The notes under the pieces are model-generated. The model did not search any database. It saw nothing but the letters and a program-made list of their open reading frames with translations, and was not told where the DNA came from. This document shows, piece by piece, positions 1 to 7,959 of a stretch of 34,427 nucleotides of DNA (the first letter of the stretch is position 1; every line of letters begins with the position of its first letter). Source of the DNA: a virus; the IMG/VR virus record IMGVR_UViG_3300021961_000313, positions 1 through 34,427 of that record; one strand, given 5' to 3'. Position numbers and translations under genes: made by a program.

Positions 1-1
1 A

Positions 2-670
2 CTTAAGAAGAAATTTAGACGCGATATTGCTGATTATAAAAAAAATGGCGAATTTAAAAATGATAAAGTAGAATACCTATTTTTCCAATGGGGTATGAGG
101 AACGGCGAGATTAGAACAGATGACTATACTGAATTTGAAGATATGATGGATAGAATTGTTTCTGAAGATACTTCTATTAAAGAAGCTTTTACGCCTAAAG
201 AAATTAAAATGGCTACTGGTATTGCATCAGATCCGCGTTATAAAGGTGGTAATTATTCTGGGGCAGTTAGAGCCATAGAAAAAATTAAAAAGGGTTTGGC
301 TAATCATCCTCAAGTTGCAGCTGTACTTAAACGCCAAAATGAAGATAAATTCGAACCTCATATGATGTATGATCCAAAAACTGGTAAAGGTTATATGGCA
401 AATACTATGGACGATCATTTAAGAATGAAAAAACTTGGCTATACGCATGATAAAATATCTGAAGATGGTCATAGAGACGTTAAGTCTGCTATGAATCAAG
501 TAAAAATTGCTGTAAGTGCTCTAAATAAAATGAATACTGAGCTTAGTAAATTAAATCCTGAAGATCCTCTTCCAACATGGTGGACAAACAAAGTTGCTAT
601 TGCAGTAGATAAGTTAGATTCCATGGCAGATTATCTTGATACTCAAGTTGAAGATAAAAAGAAGAAATAG
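2..670 (+). CDS. Conserved protein upstream of prohead protease (5' partial)
   Basis: The reading frame is open to the left window edge, so the start lies outside; at least 222 residues are visible. The in-frame ATG at 95 is internal: coding-like residues (ending FFQWGM) precede it. I do not recognise a domain. The protein is hydrophilic and largely helical, with a Lys-rich C-terminus. It contains SIKE followed by A, which fits the [I/L]xE cleavage rule of T4-like gp21 proteases. It ends one base before the gp21 start. In T4 this slot, between portal gp20 and gp21, holds small prohead core proteins (gp67, gp68). A prohead core or other head-related protein is therefore likely by position, but no homology to gp67/gp68 is visible. 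Coding status is sure, function is not. Confidence 0.75.
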   Translation, partial: LKKKFRRDIADYKKNGEFKNDKVEYLFFQWGMRNGEIRTDDYTEFEDMMDRIVSEDTSIKEAFTPKEIKMATGIASDPRYKGGNYSGAVRAIEKIKKGLANHPQVAAVLKRQNEDKFEPHMMYDPKTGKGYMANTMDDHLRMKKLGYTHDKISEDGHRDVKSAMNQVKIAVSALNKMNTELSKLNPEDPLPTWWTNKVAIAVDKLDSMADYLDTQVEDKKKK

Positions 671-1336
671 ATGAAATTAATAGCAGAATATAACGATTTT
701 TCATTAGATACTTCAATTATCACCGAGGCAAATGAAGCTGGTGATACCGTAAAGAAATACGTGATTGAAGGAATATTTGCACAAGCAAATGAAAAGAATA
801 GAAATGGACGTATATATCCAAAAGCAATTATGGAAAAAGCTGTGGAAAAATATGTTCGTGAACAAGTAAGTCAGAAGAGAGCCGTCGGTGAGTTGAATCA
901 TCCCGAAGGGCCCACTGTCAACTTGGATAAAGTTTCACATCTTATTACCGATCTTAAGTTTGAAGGTAATAATGTGATGGGAAAGGCCCAAATCCTTGAT
1001 ACACCAAATGGTAAAATTGTTAAAGGTTTACTTGATGGTGGAGTAAGATTGGGTGTTTCAACTAGAGGTATGGGAAGTCTGAAGCAAGATAGAGGCGCAC
1101 AGATTGTTCAAGATGATTATATTTTGAATACTGTAGACATCGTTCAAGATCCAAGTGCACCAAGTGCATTTGTAAATGGTATTATGGAAGGAGTGGATTG
1201 GATCTGGAATAATGGCGTTATTGAAGCTAAAGAAATTGAAAGAATGGAGACAGAAATTCGTTCAGCAACTCGCGTAAATTCTTATGAAGTACAAATTCGT
1301 GAGTTTAAGAATTTCCTCTCGTTATTAAAACAATAA
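671..1336 (+). CDS. 21: Prohead core protease gp21 (T4-like)
   Basis: This is the serine protease that assembles in the prohead core and cleaves scaffold, capsid and internal proteins after [I/L]xE before DNA packaging. Visible features are the catalytic-type His77 in GELNHPEG and Ser130 in GVSTRG, the arrangement found in T4 gp21, plus the family block YVIEGIFAQAN...NRNGRIYPK near residues 30-51. Length is 221 residues, close to T4 gp21 (about 212). ITE at residues 17-19 followed by Ala looks like a self-processing site. The ATG directly follows the upstream stop, so translation is probably coupled. It is followed by scaffold and capsid genes, the canonical 21-22-23 order. Very secure. Confidence 0.96.
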   Translation: MKLIAEYNDFSLDTSIITEANEAGDTVKKYVIEGIFAQANEKNRNGRIYPKAIMEKAVEKYVREQVSQKRAVGELNHPEGPTVNLDKVSHLITDLKFEGNNVMGKAQILDTPNGKIVKGLLDGGVRLGVSTRGMGSLKQDRGAQIVQDDYILNTVDIVQDPSAPSAFVNGIMEGVDWIWNNGVIEAKEIERMETEIRSATRVNSYEVQIREFKNFLSLLKQ

Positions 1337-1352
1337 TTAGGAACTATTAAAT

Positions 1353-2393
1353 ATGGATAATCAAAACATTGAAGTAGAAGTTTCCGATTTCGAGAGCGAA
1401 GTTCTAGAAGAAGAAACATCTATTGATGAAGCCACTGTGGCCAAAGTGAAAGCAGTAGATCCAAAAGATGCTGAAGCTGCATCCGTTGACGCTACCGACG
1501 ATGCTGGCGATGTAACTGATAAAGCCCCTGAAAATAAGCCAACTGCTAAAACTAAAGCTGTTGCTCTTAATGCTATGTATCAAAAACTCAAAGCAATGAA
1601 CAAACCTGAGTTAATGGCTGCATACGAAAAAATGATGGGCGAAGGCGAACACGAAGACGATGATGAAGAAGAAATGGAAGAATCATTCGACCATTCTGCT
1701 GAATTGAAACAACTCGTTGATGATGAAGCAACATTGTCAGAAGAGTTTAAGACAAAATCTGCTGTAATTTTCGAAACTGCTTTAAAATCTAAACTAAAAA
1801 CAGAAATCGATCGTCTTGAAGAGAGTTATAAAGAAGAACTTGCTGAAGAAGTTGCTACTTTTAAAGCACAACTTGTTGAAAAGGTTGATTCTTATCTCAA
1901 TTATGTAGTAGATACTTACATGACTGAGAATAAACTCGAGATTACTAATGGTCTACGTACAGAAATTGCCGAAGAATTCATGACAAAACTTAAACAAGTT
2001 TTTGTTGAATCTTATATTGATGTACCTGATTCAAAAGTTGATCTTGTTGATGATATGGCTGCGCAAATAACAGAACTTGAAAAAACTGTGAATAAACAAA
2101 TCGAACAAATGATGGAAATGCATGGTAAAGTTTCCGAATTTGAACGAAATGATGTAATTCGCGAGCATACTCAAGGTCTTGCACAATCAGAAATCGAAAA
2201 ATTTAATTCTCTTATTGAACATATCGATTTTGAAGACACCGATTCTTTTTCTGCTAAACTTAAAACAATTAAAGAATCATATTTCCCTAAAGAAAAAGTA
2301 ATTGCTGAAGAAATTGAAACCCATTTTGGTGAAGTTGTTGAGACTTCAAATAACCCTATGGATCAATATGTTCAAAAATTACGTCGTAATTAA
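1353..2393 (+). CDS. 22: Prohead core scaffolding protein gp22
   Basis: This is the main internal scaffold of the T4-like prohead, degraded by gp21 during maturation. The assignment rests on position between gp21 and gp23, on composition (very acidic and Lys-rich, coiled-coil-like from about residue 125 to 290, an Asp/Glu run around residues 98-110) and on possible gp21 sites such as LSE. At 346 residues it is longer than T4 gp22 (about 269), mainly because of an Ala/Asp/Lys-rich, low-complexity N-terminal third. Scaffold sequences diverge quickly, so synteny carries most of the weight. An AGGA-like ribosome binding site lies about 10 nt before the ATG. Confidence 0.9.
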   Translation: MDNQNIEVEVSDFESEVLEEETSIDEATVAKVKAVDPKDAEAASVDATDDAGDVTDKAPENKPTAKTKAVALNAMYQKLKAMNKPELMAAYEKMMGEGEHEDDDEEEMEESFDHSAELKQLVDDEATLSEEFKTKSAVIFETALKSKLKTEIDRLEESYKEELAEEVATFKAQLVEKVDSYLNYVVDTYMTENKLEITNGLRTEIAEEFMTKLKQVFVESYIDVPDSKVDLVDDMAAQITELEKTVNKQIEQMMEMHGKVSEFERNDVIREHTQGLAQSEIEKFNSLIEHIDFEDTDSFSAKLKTIKESYFPKEKVIAEEIETHFGEVVETSNNPMDQYVQKLRRN

Positions 2394-2415
2394 AGAAAGT
2401 TAAAGGTTATAAAAA

Positions 2416-3738
2416 ATGACTGAATTAGTAAATGTCACATCTCTAGTTGAAAAATGGGCTCCCGTTCTCAACGAAGAAACCGCTGGTAAGATCAAAGATC
2501 AAACCCGTATGAAAGCTGTTGCACATATTCTTGAAAACCAAGAACGTGCTAACAGAGAACAAGCAATGCTTAACGAAACTGTAGCTAACACTACATCTTC
2601 TGCTGCTAACTGGGACCCTGTCCTTATCGCTCTTGCTCGTCGTGCAATGCCTAATCTGATGGCATTTGATGTTGCATCAGTACAACCAATGAGCGGACCA
2701 ACTGGTCTTATCTTTGCTATGCGTTCACGTTACGACGCTGGTACAACTGGTTCAACTGAAGCTCTCTTCAACGAAGCAAATACACAGCACACAGGTGACT
2801 CATCTGGTACTCAAGCTCAAGATCCGTCAGGTCTATCTGGTCTTACTGACTCAAACAGTGACTCAAGCTTAGACAACGATCGTACAGGTCCTGACTTTGC
2901 TGGTGGTATGCCAACAGCTGATGGTGAAGCACTTGGTTCAAACACTGGTGGTTCTGTTTTCTCAGAAATGGGCTTCACAATCCAAAGAGCAACAGTAACA
3001 GCTAAAACACGTGCTCTAAAAGCTGAGTATAGTTTGGAACTGGCACAAGACCTGAAAGCAATCCATGGTCTTGACGCTGAACAAGAACTTGCTAATATCC
3101 TATCAACAGAGATTCTTGCTGAGATTGACCGCGAAACAATTCGTACAATCAACTCACAAGCGAAAACTGGTGCTGTTACAGGTAATACAGCAATTGGCGG
3201 TATCTTTAACCTATCAACAGATGCTGACGGTCGTTGGTCTGTTGAGAAATTTAAAGGTCTTATCGTTCAAGTCGAGCGTGAAGCTAACCAAATTGCAAAA
3301 GATACACGTCGTGGTAAAGGTAACTGGATCATCTGTTCATCAGACGTTGCTGCTGCTCTTTCTGCATCAGGTATGCTTGATTATGCACCTGCAATGTCAA
3401 CAGCTCTTGAAGTTGACGACACAGGAAATACTTTTGCTGGTGTACTTAATGGTCGCACAAAAGTGTATATCGACCCATATGCAACTGTTGATTACGTAAC
3501 TGTTGGATATAAAGGTACAAATAGCTACGATGCTGGTCTCTTCTATTGCCCATACGTTCCACTCACAATGGTTCGTGCTGTTGGTGAAAATGACTTCCAA
3601 CCTAAAGTTGGATTCAAGACTCGTTACGGTATGGCTTCTAACCCATTCGTTGGAACATCTCCTGCTAACGGTCTTGCAACTGCTAAGACTAATGGCTATT
3701 TTAGAGTGTTCAGAGTCGATAATATCCTACAAGCTTAA
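2416..3738 (+). CDS. 23: Major capsid protein gp23
   Basis: This is the major head subunit (HK97 fold) of T4-like phages. It has 440 residues with family blocks such as NWDPVLIALARRAMPNLMAFD (start near residue 65), VQPMSGPTGLIFAMRSRY, and the C-terminal region with NPF near residue 414. The N-terminal segment up to about residue 54 is a likely delta domain: MLNE at 51-54 followed by Thr fits the gp21 rule, as in T4 gp23 maturation. Codon choice is visibly more C/G-ending than in flanking genes (for example GCT, CGT, ATC, AAC), as expected for the most abundant virion protein. No TATAAATA box lies directly upstream, so it is probably read from an upstream head-operon promoter. A strong terminator follows. 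Confidence 0.98.
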   Translation: MTELVNVTSLVEKWAPVLNEETAGKIKDQTRMKAVAHILENQERANREQAMLNETVANTTSSAANWDPVLIALARRAMPNLMAFDVASVQPMSGPTGLIFAMRSRYDAGTTGSTEALFNEANTQHTGDSSGTQAQDPSGLSGLTDSNSDSSLDNDRTGPDFAGGMPTADGEALGSNTGGSVFSEMGFTIQRATVTAKTRALKAEYSLELAQDLKAIHGLDAEQELANILSTEILAEIDRETIRTINSQAKTGAVTGNTAIGGIFNLSTDADGRWSVEKFKGLIVQVEREANQIAKDTRRGKGNWIICSSDVAAALSASGMLDYAPAMSTALEVDDTGNTFAGVLNGRTKVYIDPYATVDYVTVGYKGTNSYDAGLFYCPYVPLTMVRAVGENDFQPKVGFKTRYGMASNPFVGTSPANGLATAKTNGYFRVFRVDNILQA

Positions 3739-3766
3739 TCGCTTTAAGATATCAAATAATAAGATT

Positions 3767-3793
3767 AAGGGTGACTTCGGTCACCCTTTTTTT
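3767..3793 (+). terminator. Rho-independent terminator after gp23
   Basis: A perfect 9-bp stem (AAGGGTGAC / GTCACCCTT) closes a TTCG tetraloop and runs into seven T residues. It lies 28 nt after the gp23 stop and separates the head operon from the next late unit. Confidence 0.93.
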
Positions 3794-3818
3794 ATCTGAT
3801 ATACATAGATTAAACTAA

Positions 3819-3826
3819 TATAAATA
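3819..3826 (+). promoter_or_regulatory. T4-type late promoter TATAAATA
   Basis: An exact TATAAATA box, the -10-like element recognised in T4 by RNA polymerase with gp55, gp33 and gp45. It stands 29 nt before the ATG of the tail-tube-like gene and just after the gp23 terminator. gp55 and gp45 are both encoded in this window. Confidence 0.8.
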
Positions 3827-3855
3827 GATCTGTTATATAATATAAGGATGTAGAA

Positions 3856-4344
3856 ATGGCACTTACTACAAATAAAAATTACTTATCTCCAACTCAATTT
3901 CAAATAGTAATTGAAAGAAAAAATTATCCAAATATTAGTTTTTTTGCTCAGTCAGTTTCACATCCTAGTGTCAGTGTTGCTCCTGCAGAAGTTCCATTTA
4001 GAAGAGCAAATGTGTATATGCCTGGAGATAAAATTAATTTTGGGCAATTAAGTATTACGGCATTAATTGATGAAGATATGAATGATTATGTTGAAATGTT
4101 TAATTGGTTGACTGGCAATTTAGAAAAACATATATCTCCAAATGAGTCAACAGATACAGTTATTTCAAGCACAGCTGATATTACTATTAATGTTTTAAAT
4201 TCAAAGAATAATAAAACAAAAAGTATTCGTTATACATCAGCATTTCCTATTGATATATCAGGAATTGATTTTACATCTGTGACTGAAGAACAATTTTTAT
4301 CTTTTGGTGTTACATTCCAATTTGACCAATTTGTACTAGTATAG
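3856..4344 (+). CDS. Tail-tube-like virion protein
   Basis: A 162-residue protein whose size and layout recall the T4 gp19 / tube-initiator family (about 163 residues). After a short N-terminus comes a strand block SPTQFQIVIER, then 'sVsvaPaeVPFRR..vymPGDKINFG..sItalIDEDMNDY..mfnWL', then a C-terminal strand ending in FDQFVLV. The block of 'PGD' followed by strand, acidic 'DEDMNDY' and a helix is typical of tube-fold phage proteins. It sits behind its own late promoter and before uvsY, so virion function is likely. It could be the tube subunit itself or a related tube/baseplate protein. I infer this from fold-like pattern rather than close identity. Confidence 0.5.
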   Translation: MALTTNKNYLSPTQFQIVIERKNYPNISFFAQSVSHPSVSVAPAEVPFRRANVYMPGDKINFGQLSITALIDEDMNDYVEMFNWLTGNLEKHISPNESTDTVISSTADITINVLNSKNNKTKSIRYTSAFPIDISGIDFTSVTEEQFLSFGVTFQFDQFVLV

Positions 4345-4380
4345 ATATACTATATAATTACTATAATATGAGGATTAATT

Positions 4381-4833
4381 ATGACTACTGTTTATGATTT
4401 GAATACTATATTAGAAGATTGGGATAATGATTCACGTATTGAATCTGATTTATCCAGAGCTTCAACTCAAACACCACTTCTTCATTCAAAATATTTAAGA
4501 ATTTATTCTGAAGTCAAATTGCGTTTACGTGTGGCTGAAAATAACCAGAAAAAACTTTTAAAACAAAAATGGTTATATTATAATGGTAAAATGACAAAAG
4601 AAGAAATTGATCAACATGGTTGGAATTATGATCCATTTGATGGTATGAAAGTTCTTAAAGGAGATATGGATTATTATTACGAAGCTGATGATGATATTGT
4701 CAAAAGCGAGGACAAAATCCAATATTACAAGAATATGTTAGATATTTTAAAAGAAATATTGAACAATCTTGCTTGGAGACACCAATCAATTAAAAATGCA
4801 ATTGATTATAAAAAATTTGAAGCTGGGGTATAA
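4381..4833 (+). CDS. uvsY: Recombination mediator UvsY
   Basis: UvsY loads UvsX recombinase on gp32-coated single-stranded DNA in T4-type recombination-dependent replication. The 150-residue product compares with 137 in T4. It shares the pattern of a helical N-terminus with LLHSKYLRIYSEVK..LR (T4: LYSKWLNKHS), a Lys-rich 'KKLLKQKWLYYNGKMT' segment, the 'KGDMDYYYEADDDIVKSEDKIQYY' region (T4: LSADKDVLKVDTSLQYW) and the terminal 'RHQSIKNAIDYKKFEAG' (T4 ends with DMRAFEAG). AGGA lies about 8 nt before the ATG. Its stop overlaps the uvsW start by one base. Confidence 0.93.
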   Translation: MTTVYDLNTILEDWDNDSRIESDLSRASTQTPLLHSKYLRIYSEVKLRLRVAENNQKKLLKQKWLYYNGKMTKEEIDQHGWNYDPFDGMKVLKGDMDYYYEADDDIVKSEDKIQYYKNMLDILKEILNNLAWRHQSIKNAIDYKKFEAGV

Positions 4834-6332
4834 TGCCAGATTTAGAGACCATTAAAGTCAAGAAAATTTCTCATTCTCAATTGTTTATTGATTGTGATCA
4901 CGGTACTGCTATGGAATTAAGTGATTACTTTAGTTTCTTCGTGCCTGGATATAGATTTATGCCGGCGTATAAGCACGGGATTTGGGATGGAAAGATTAAA
5001 CTCTTTTCGCAAGGAAGAAATTTACCTGTTGGTCTTTTCGATTCACTCAAATATTTTTGTAAATCAAGAAATTATTTCATTGATATAATACCAAGCGAAT
5101 ATGGAACTCCATATGATAAAGATATTCTTGATATTGAAAATCTAGCCAAATTTATTGATAATCTTAATTTAACTGTTGGTGGTGAGACAATTGAGTGTCG
5201 TGATTATCAATTTAAAGCTATTTGTGAGGCTCTTATCCATCGTAGAAGAATACTGCTTTCACCGACTGGTTCTGGTAAGTCATTAATTATATATATTATA
5301 ATGCGATATTTGTTAACAAAGCAAAAAAAGAAAGTATTGATTATTGTACCAACAACTTCTTTAGTACAGCAAATGTATTCAGACTTTGAAGATTATGGTC
5401 TTGATTCTGAAAAAGCAATTCATAGAATATATTCAGGAAAAGAAAAAGATACAAATCAACCGATTGTTGTAAGTACCTGGCAAAGTATATACAAATTACC
5501 AAAAGAATGGTTCAGCCAATTTGGTGTAATTTTTGGTGATGAAGTACATTTATTTAAATCAAAATCGCTTGTTACAATCATGGATAAAGCGACGGAGGCG
5601 GGATATCGATTTGGTACAACTGGAACACTTGATGGAAAGCTTGTCCATGAGTTAACATTACAAGGGCATTTTGGACCGATATATAAGGTAACAACAACTC
5701 AAAAATTACAAAAAGAAAATACTCTGGCTCCTCTTAGTATTTCTGTTTTAAAGCTAATATATTCTGAAGAAGTTCGTCAAAGGGCAAAGGGCTTAACATA
5801 TCAACAAGAACTTGATTATGTCATTACGAATGAAAAGCGAAATAACTTTATTGCAAATCTTGCTGTTGATCAAAAAGGTAATACACTATTATTGTTTCAA
5901 TTTGTTGAAAAACATGGCAAAAAACTATTTGAATTAATAGAAAATAAAGTGAACAAAAATCGTAAGGTATATTTTATATCAGGTGCTACTGATTCAAATG
6001 ATCGAGAAACAATTCGTAAAATTGTTGAAAAAGAAAATGACGCAATTATTTGTGCTTCATACGGTGTATTCTCGACTGGTATTAATATTAAGAATCTTCA
6101 TAATATAGTTTTTGCATCACCAAGTAAAAGTCCTATACGGGTTTTACAATCAATTGGAAGAGGGTTAAGAATTTCTGAAAATGGTCAAGAAACAAAGCTT
6201 TATGATATTAGTGATGATTTACATTGGAATAAAAAACAAAATTATTTATTAAATCATTCAGACGAAAGAATCAAGATATATGATCGAGAACAGTTTAAAT
6301 ATCGAATATATAATATTAATCTACAAGGATAA
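4833..6332 (+). CDS. uvsW: ATP-dependent DNA/RNA helicase UvsW
   Basis: UvsW is the T4 SF2 helicase that unwinds R-loops and branched DNA, and shifts replication from origin-primed to recombination-primed starts. The 499-residue product (T4 about 503) has an N-terminal domain (1-120), Walker A SPTGSGKS at 143-150, the DEVH box at 236-239, motif III TTGTL at 262-266 and motif VI QSIGRGLR at 439-446. It starts inside the TAATG overlap with uvsY, as in T4 where the two genes are adjacent. T4 uvsW is a late gene, which agrees with the late promoter at 3819 heading this unit. Confidence 0.96.
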   Translation: MPDLETIKVKKISHSQLFIDCDHGTAMELSDYFSFFVPGYRFMPAYKHGIWDGKIKLFSQGRNLPVGLFDSLKYFCKSRNYFIDIIPSEYGTPYDKDILDIENLAKFIDNLNLTVGGETIECRDYQFKAICEALIHRRRILLSPTGSGKSLIIYIIMRYLLTKQKKKVLIIVPTTSLVQQMYSDFEDYGLDSEKAIHRIYSGKEKDTNQPIVVSTWQSIYKLPKEWFSQFGVIFGDEVHLFKSKSLVTIMDKATEAGYRFGTTGTLDGKLVHELTLQGHFGPIYKVTTTQKLQKENTLAPLSISVLKLIYSEEVRQRAKGLTYQQELDYVITNEKRNNFIANLAVDQKGNTLLLFQFVEKHGKKLFELIENKVNKNRKVYFISGATDSNDRETIRKIVEKENDAIICASYGVFSTGINIKNLHNIVFASPSKSPIRVLQSIGRGLRISENGQETKLYDISDDLHWNKKQNYLLNHSDERIKIYDREQFKYRIYNINLQG

Positions 6333-6337
6333 AACAT

Positions 6338-6778
6338 ATGTTAAATATTCAACAGTTTGTAATGCATGATGGTACTAATATTATTGCAGAAGTGATTGAA
6401 GATAAAGATGATAATTATATATTAATTAAAAATATGTCAATGCCAATTTTGTATAGTTATGAGGTTTTTGGCGATCAACTTTCAGATTTAGAAGAAAAAA
6501 CTTTTGCATATGATATGCCTGATTCAAAACAAGTTGCAGTTATGATTCCTTATATATTATTTGATACTCCAACACAAATACAAAAAATATATCGTTCATT
6601 GATTATGGTAAATACAATACCTAGTGAAAAATTAAAAACTATTTATTTGACCTATTTAACCTATAGAGCTACAAAGGAAATAGAAGAAATTTTTGATGAT
6701 AGAAAGTCTAAAACTTTGAAGATTAAAGATAATGAAGATAATATTATTAAATTCCAACCAAACCCAACAAAACATTAA
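6338..6778 (+). CDS. Conserved phage protein, possibly Sm-like N-terminus
   Basis: A 146-residue protein I cannot name. An AAGGA ribosome binding site lies about 9 nt before the ATG, and it follows uvsW by 5 nt. The N-terminal half reads as short beta strands (FVMHDGTNIIAEVIED, then NYILIKNMSMPI), the pattern of small Sm-like barrels seen in hypothetical proteins of marine T4-like phages. The second half is helical (about residues 82-125) with a charged tail. There are no membrane segments or catalytic motifs. The Sm-like suggestion is weak. Confidence 0.75.
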   Translation: MLNIQQFVMHDGTNIIAEVIEDKDDNYILIKNMSMPILYSYEVFGDQLSDLEEKTFAYDMPDSKQVAVMIPYILFDTPTQIQKIYRSLIMVNTIPSEKLKTIYLTYLTYRATKEIEEIFDDRKSKTLKIKDNEDNIIKFQPNPTKH

Positions 6779-6793
6779 GTGAGACATTAAATT

Positions 6794-7210
6794 ATGGCCC
6801 TTGTTCATAAACATCTTATTATAAGAGCAGATATTAAAAACCCACCAAAAGATCCTAGTTGGTGTCATCAATGGTTACGTGATTTAGTTGATAAAATCGG
6901 TATGAAAATTTGTCAAGGTCCTATTACATCCTATGTAGATGTTGTTGGTAATAGAGGCCTTACTGGTTTGGTTATTATAGAAACTAGCCATATTGCATTA
7001 CATTGTTGGGATGAAACCGATCCAGGACTTATGCAACTTGATGTATATACATGTGGACCATTTGATCCTAAAATTATTTTTAAAGAAATAGAACAATTTG
7101 AACCGATTCTTTTAGAATACAAATATCTTGATCGCGAACGTAATCTAATTGAATATGATATTGATTTATTGTCAGATCAACCAACCATACCTGGGATAAT
7201 TGAAGATTGA
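6794..7210 (+). CDS. speD: S-adenosylmethionine decarboxylase-like protein (SpeD)
   Basis: SpeD decarboxylates S-adenosylmethionine to supply aminopropyl groups for spermidine. It is a pyruvoyl enzyme made by self-cleavage before a serine. The 138-residue protein has the core TSHIALHCWDE..MQLDVYTCG: Ser65 (would-be pyruvoyl), His66, His70 and Cys87 align with the catalytic Ser63/His68/Cys83 pattern of bacterial class 1B enzymes. The residue before Ser is Thr64 rather than the usual Glu. speD genes are a known auxiliary gene of marine T4-like phages. It is the last gene of the unit that starts at 3819. Family assignment is good; enzyme activity and exact substrate are uncertain because of the altered cleavage site. 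Confidence 0.85.
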   Translation: MALVHKHLIIRADIKNPPKDPSWCHQWLRDLVDKIGMKICQGPITSYVDVVGNRGLTGLVIIETSHIALHCWDETDPGLMQLDVYTCGPFDPKIIFKEIEQFEPILLEYKYLDRERNLIEYDIDLLSDQPTIPGIIED

Positions 7211-7218
7211 TTAATCTT

Positions 7219-7247
7219 ATTATAACCTTTTAAAAATTATTTGTAAA
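7219..7247 (-). promoter_or_regulatory. Leftward sigma70-like promoter (antisense to speD)
   Basis: Read on the minus strand, TTTACA (7247-7242) is followed after exactly 17 nt by TATAAT (7224-7219). This is the same architecture as the rightward promoters of the window. Transcription would begin near 7212 and run into the antisense strand of speD and the genes before it, since no minus-strand gene is credible there. Confidence 0.6.
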
Positions 7248-7310
7248 TAGAAAAATAAAAAAAAATTAAAAAAAAACATTTTTATTTTCAAAAATCTATT
7301 TACAAATAAT
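7236..7310. repeat. Perfect 15-bp inverted repeat around an A-tract spacer
   Basis: The arm 7236-7250 (ATTATTTGTAAATAG) is the exact reverse complement of 7296-7310 (CTATTTACAAATAAT). The arms carry the -35 hexamers of two divergent promoters. The 45 nt between them are almost pure A/T with several A- and T-runs, which could act as an UP element for both. A cruciform or a binding site for a dimeric regulator is possible. The whole gene-free stretch 7211-7365 is explained by this and the two promoters. Confidence 0.85.
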
Positions 7311-7327
7311 CCATAATAATATATTAT
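7299..7327 (+). promoter_or_regulatory. Rightward promoter for 55-47-46
   Basis: CTATTTACA gives a TTTACA -35 (7299-7304); 17 nt later stands TATTAT (7322-7327). The ATG of gp55 is 39 nt beyond the -10 box. The motif is shared with seven other sites on this strand. Confidence 0.7.
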
Positions 7328-7365
7328 TTTATATAATATAATTTAAATAAAAATGTAAGATAGTT

Positions 7366-7950
7366 ATGAAAAAAAATAAGCCTCATTATGTAAACAATAA
7401 AGAATTCTCTCTTGCGGTTGTCGAATATGTTACTACTTTGCAAGAATGTAGAAAAAACAAAAAACCATTACCACCTGTGACAAATTATATTGCTGAATGT
7501 TTTATGAAAATATCTGAACGATTATCATCTGCTTCAAATTTTTCAAGATATACTTATCGGGAAGAAATGGTTATGGATGGTGTTGAAAATTGTCTAAAAG
7601 CAATTGAAAACTATAATATTGATACTGAAACACGATCTGGCAATCCAAATGCTTTTGCTTATTTTACTCAAATTATTTATTACGCATTTCTTCGCCGTAT
7701 TGCAAAAGAGAAAAAACAGCAAGATATAAAATTAAAATATATTGCTGAAGGTACTATATATGATTTTATGGATGTTTCTGAAGCATGTGATATGAGTATA
7801 TCTACTTCAGAATATTATATTGACTCTTTAAAAGAAAGAATTAATGCTGTTAAAACTGCTGATAAATACTTAGCAGAATATAAGAAAACACAAAAGAAAA
7901 AAAGAAATACATCTCACCCTGATAGTGATCTCACTAAAATATTGGAATAA
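7366..7950 (+). CDS. 55: Late-transcription sigma factor gp55
   Basis: gp55 is the minimal sigma factor that lets host RNA polymerase recognise TATAAATA late promoters, with gp33 and the gp45 clamp. The 194-residue product (T4 185) begins with the family block YVNNKEFSLAVVEY (T4: YVNNKELLQAI). It keeps ISERLSSASNFSRYTYREEMVMDGVENC (residues about 50-77; T4: [22 protein letters not shown]) and 'NPNAFAYFTQIIYYAFLRRIAKEKK' (about 97-121). The C-terminus, DSDLTKILE, could be a degenerate clamp-binding tail (T4: SLDFLYE). It is the first gene behind the promoter at 7299. Secure. Confidence 0.95.
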   Translation: MKKNKPHYVNNKEFSLAVVEYVTTLQECRKNKKPLPPVTNYIAECFMKISERLSSASNFSRYTYREEMVMDGVENCLKAIENYNIDTETRSGNPNAFAYFTQIIYYAFLRRIAKEKKQQDIKLKYIAEGTIYDFMDVSEACDMSISTSEYYIDSLKERINAVKTADKYLAEYKKTQKKKRNTSHPDSDLTKILE

Positions 7951-7959
7951 CATTATATT

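Noticed and set aside
2817-3152. 111-codon minus-strand frame inside gp23
   Set aside because: It is antisense to the capsid gene, with unnatural composition (Ser/Arg/Pro-rich) and no ribosome binding site; a shadow of the strong codon bias of gp23.
3065-3799. Two overlapping + strand frames (3065-3499, 3503-3799) inside and after gp23
   Set aside because: They are out-of-frame readings of gp23, Leu/Val-rich without a domain, and the second runs through the terminator.
4330-4358. TATAAT at 4353 plus palindrome TAGTATA-GA-TATACTA (4337-4352) before uvsY as a promoter or operator
   Set aside because: The hexamer 17 nt upstream (TTTGTA) is a poor -35 and lacks the CTATTTAC context; the palindrome is short and pure A/T apart from a few bases.
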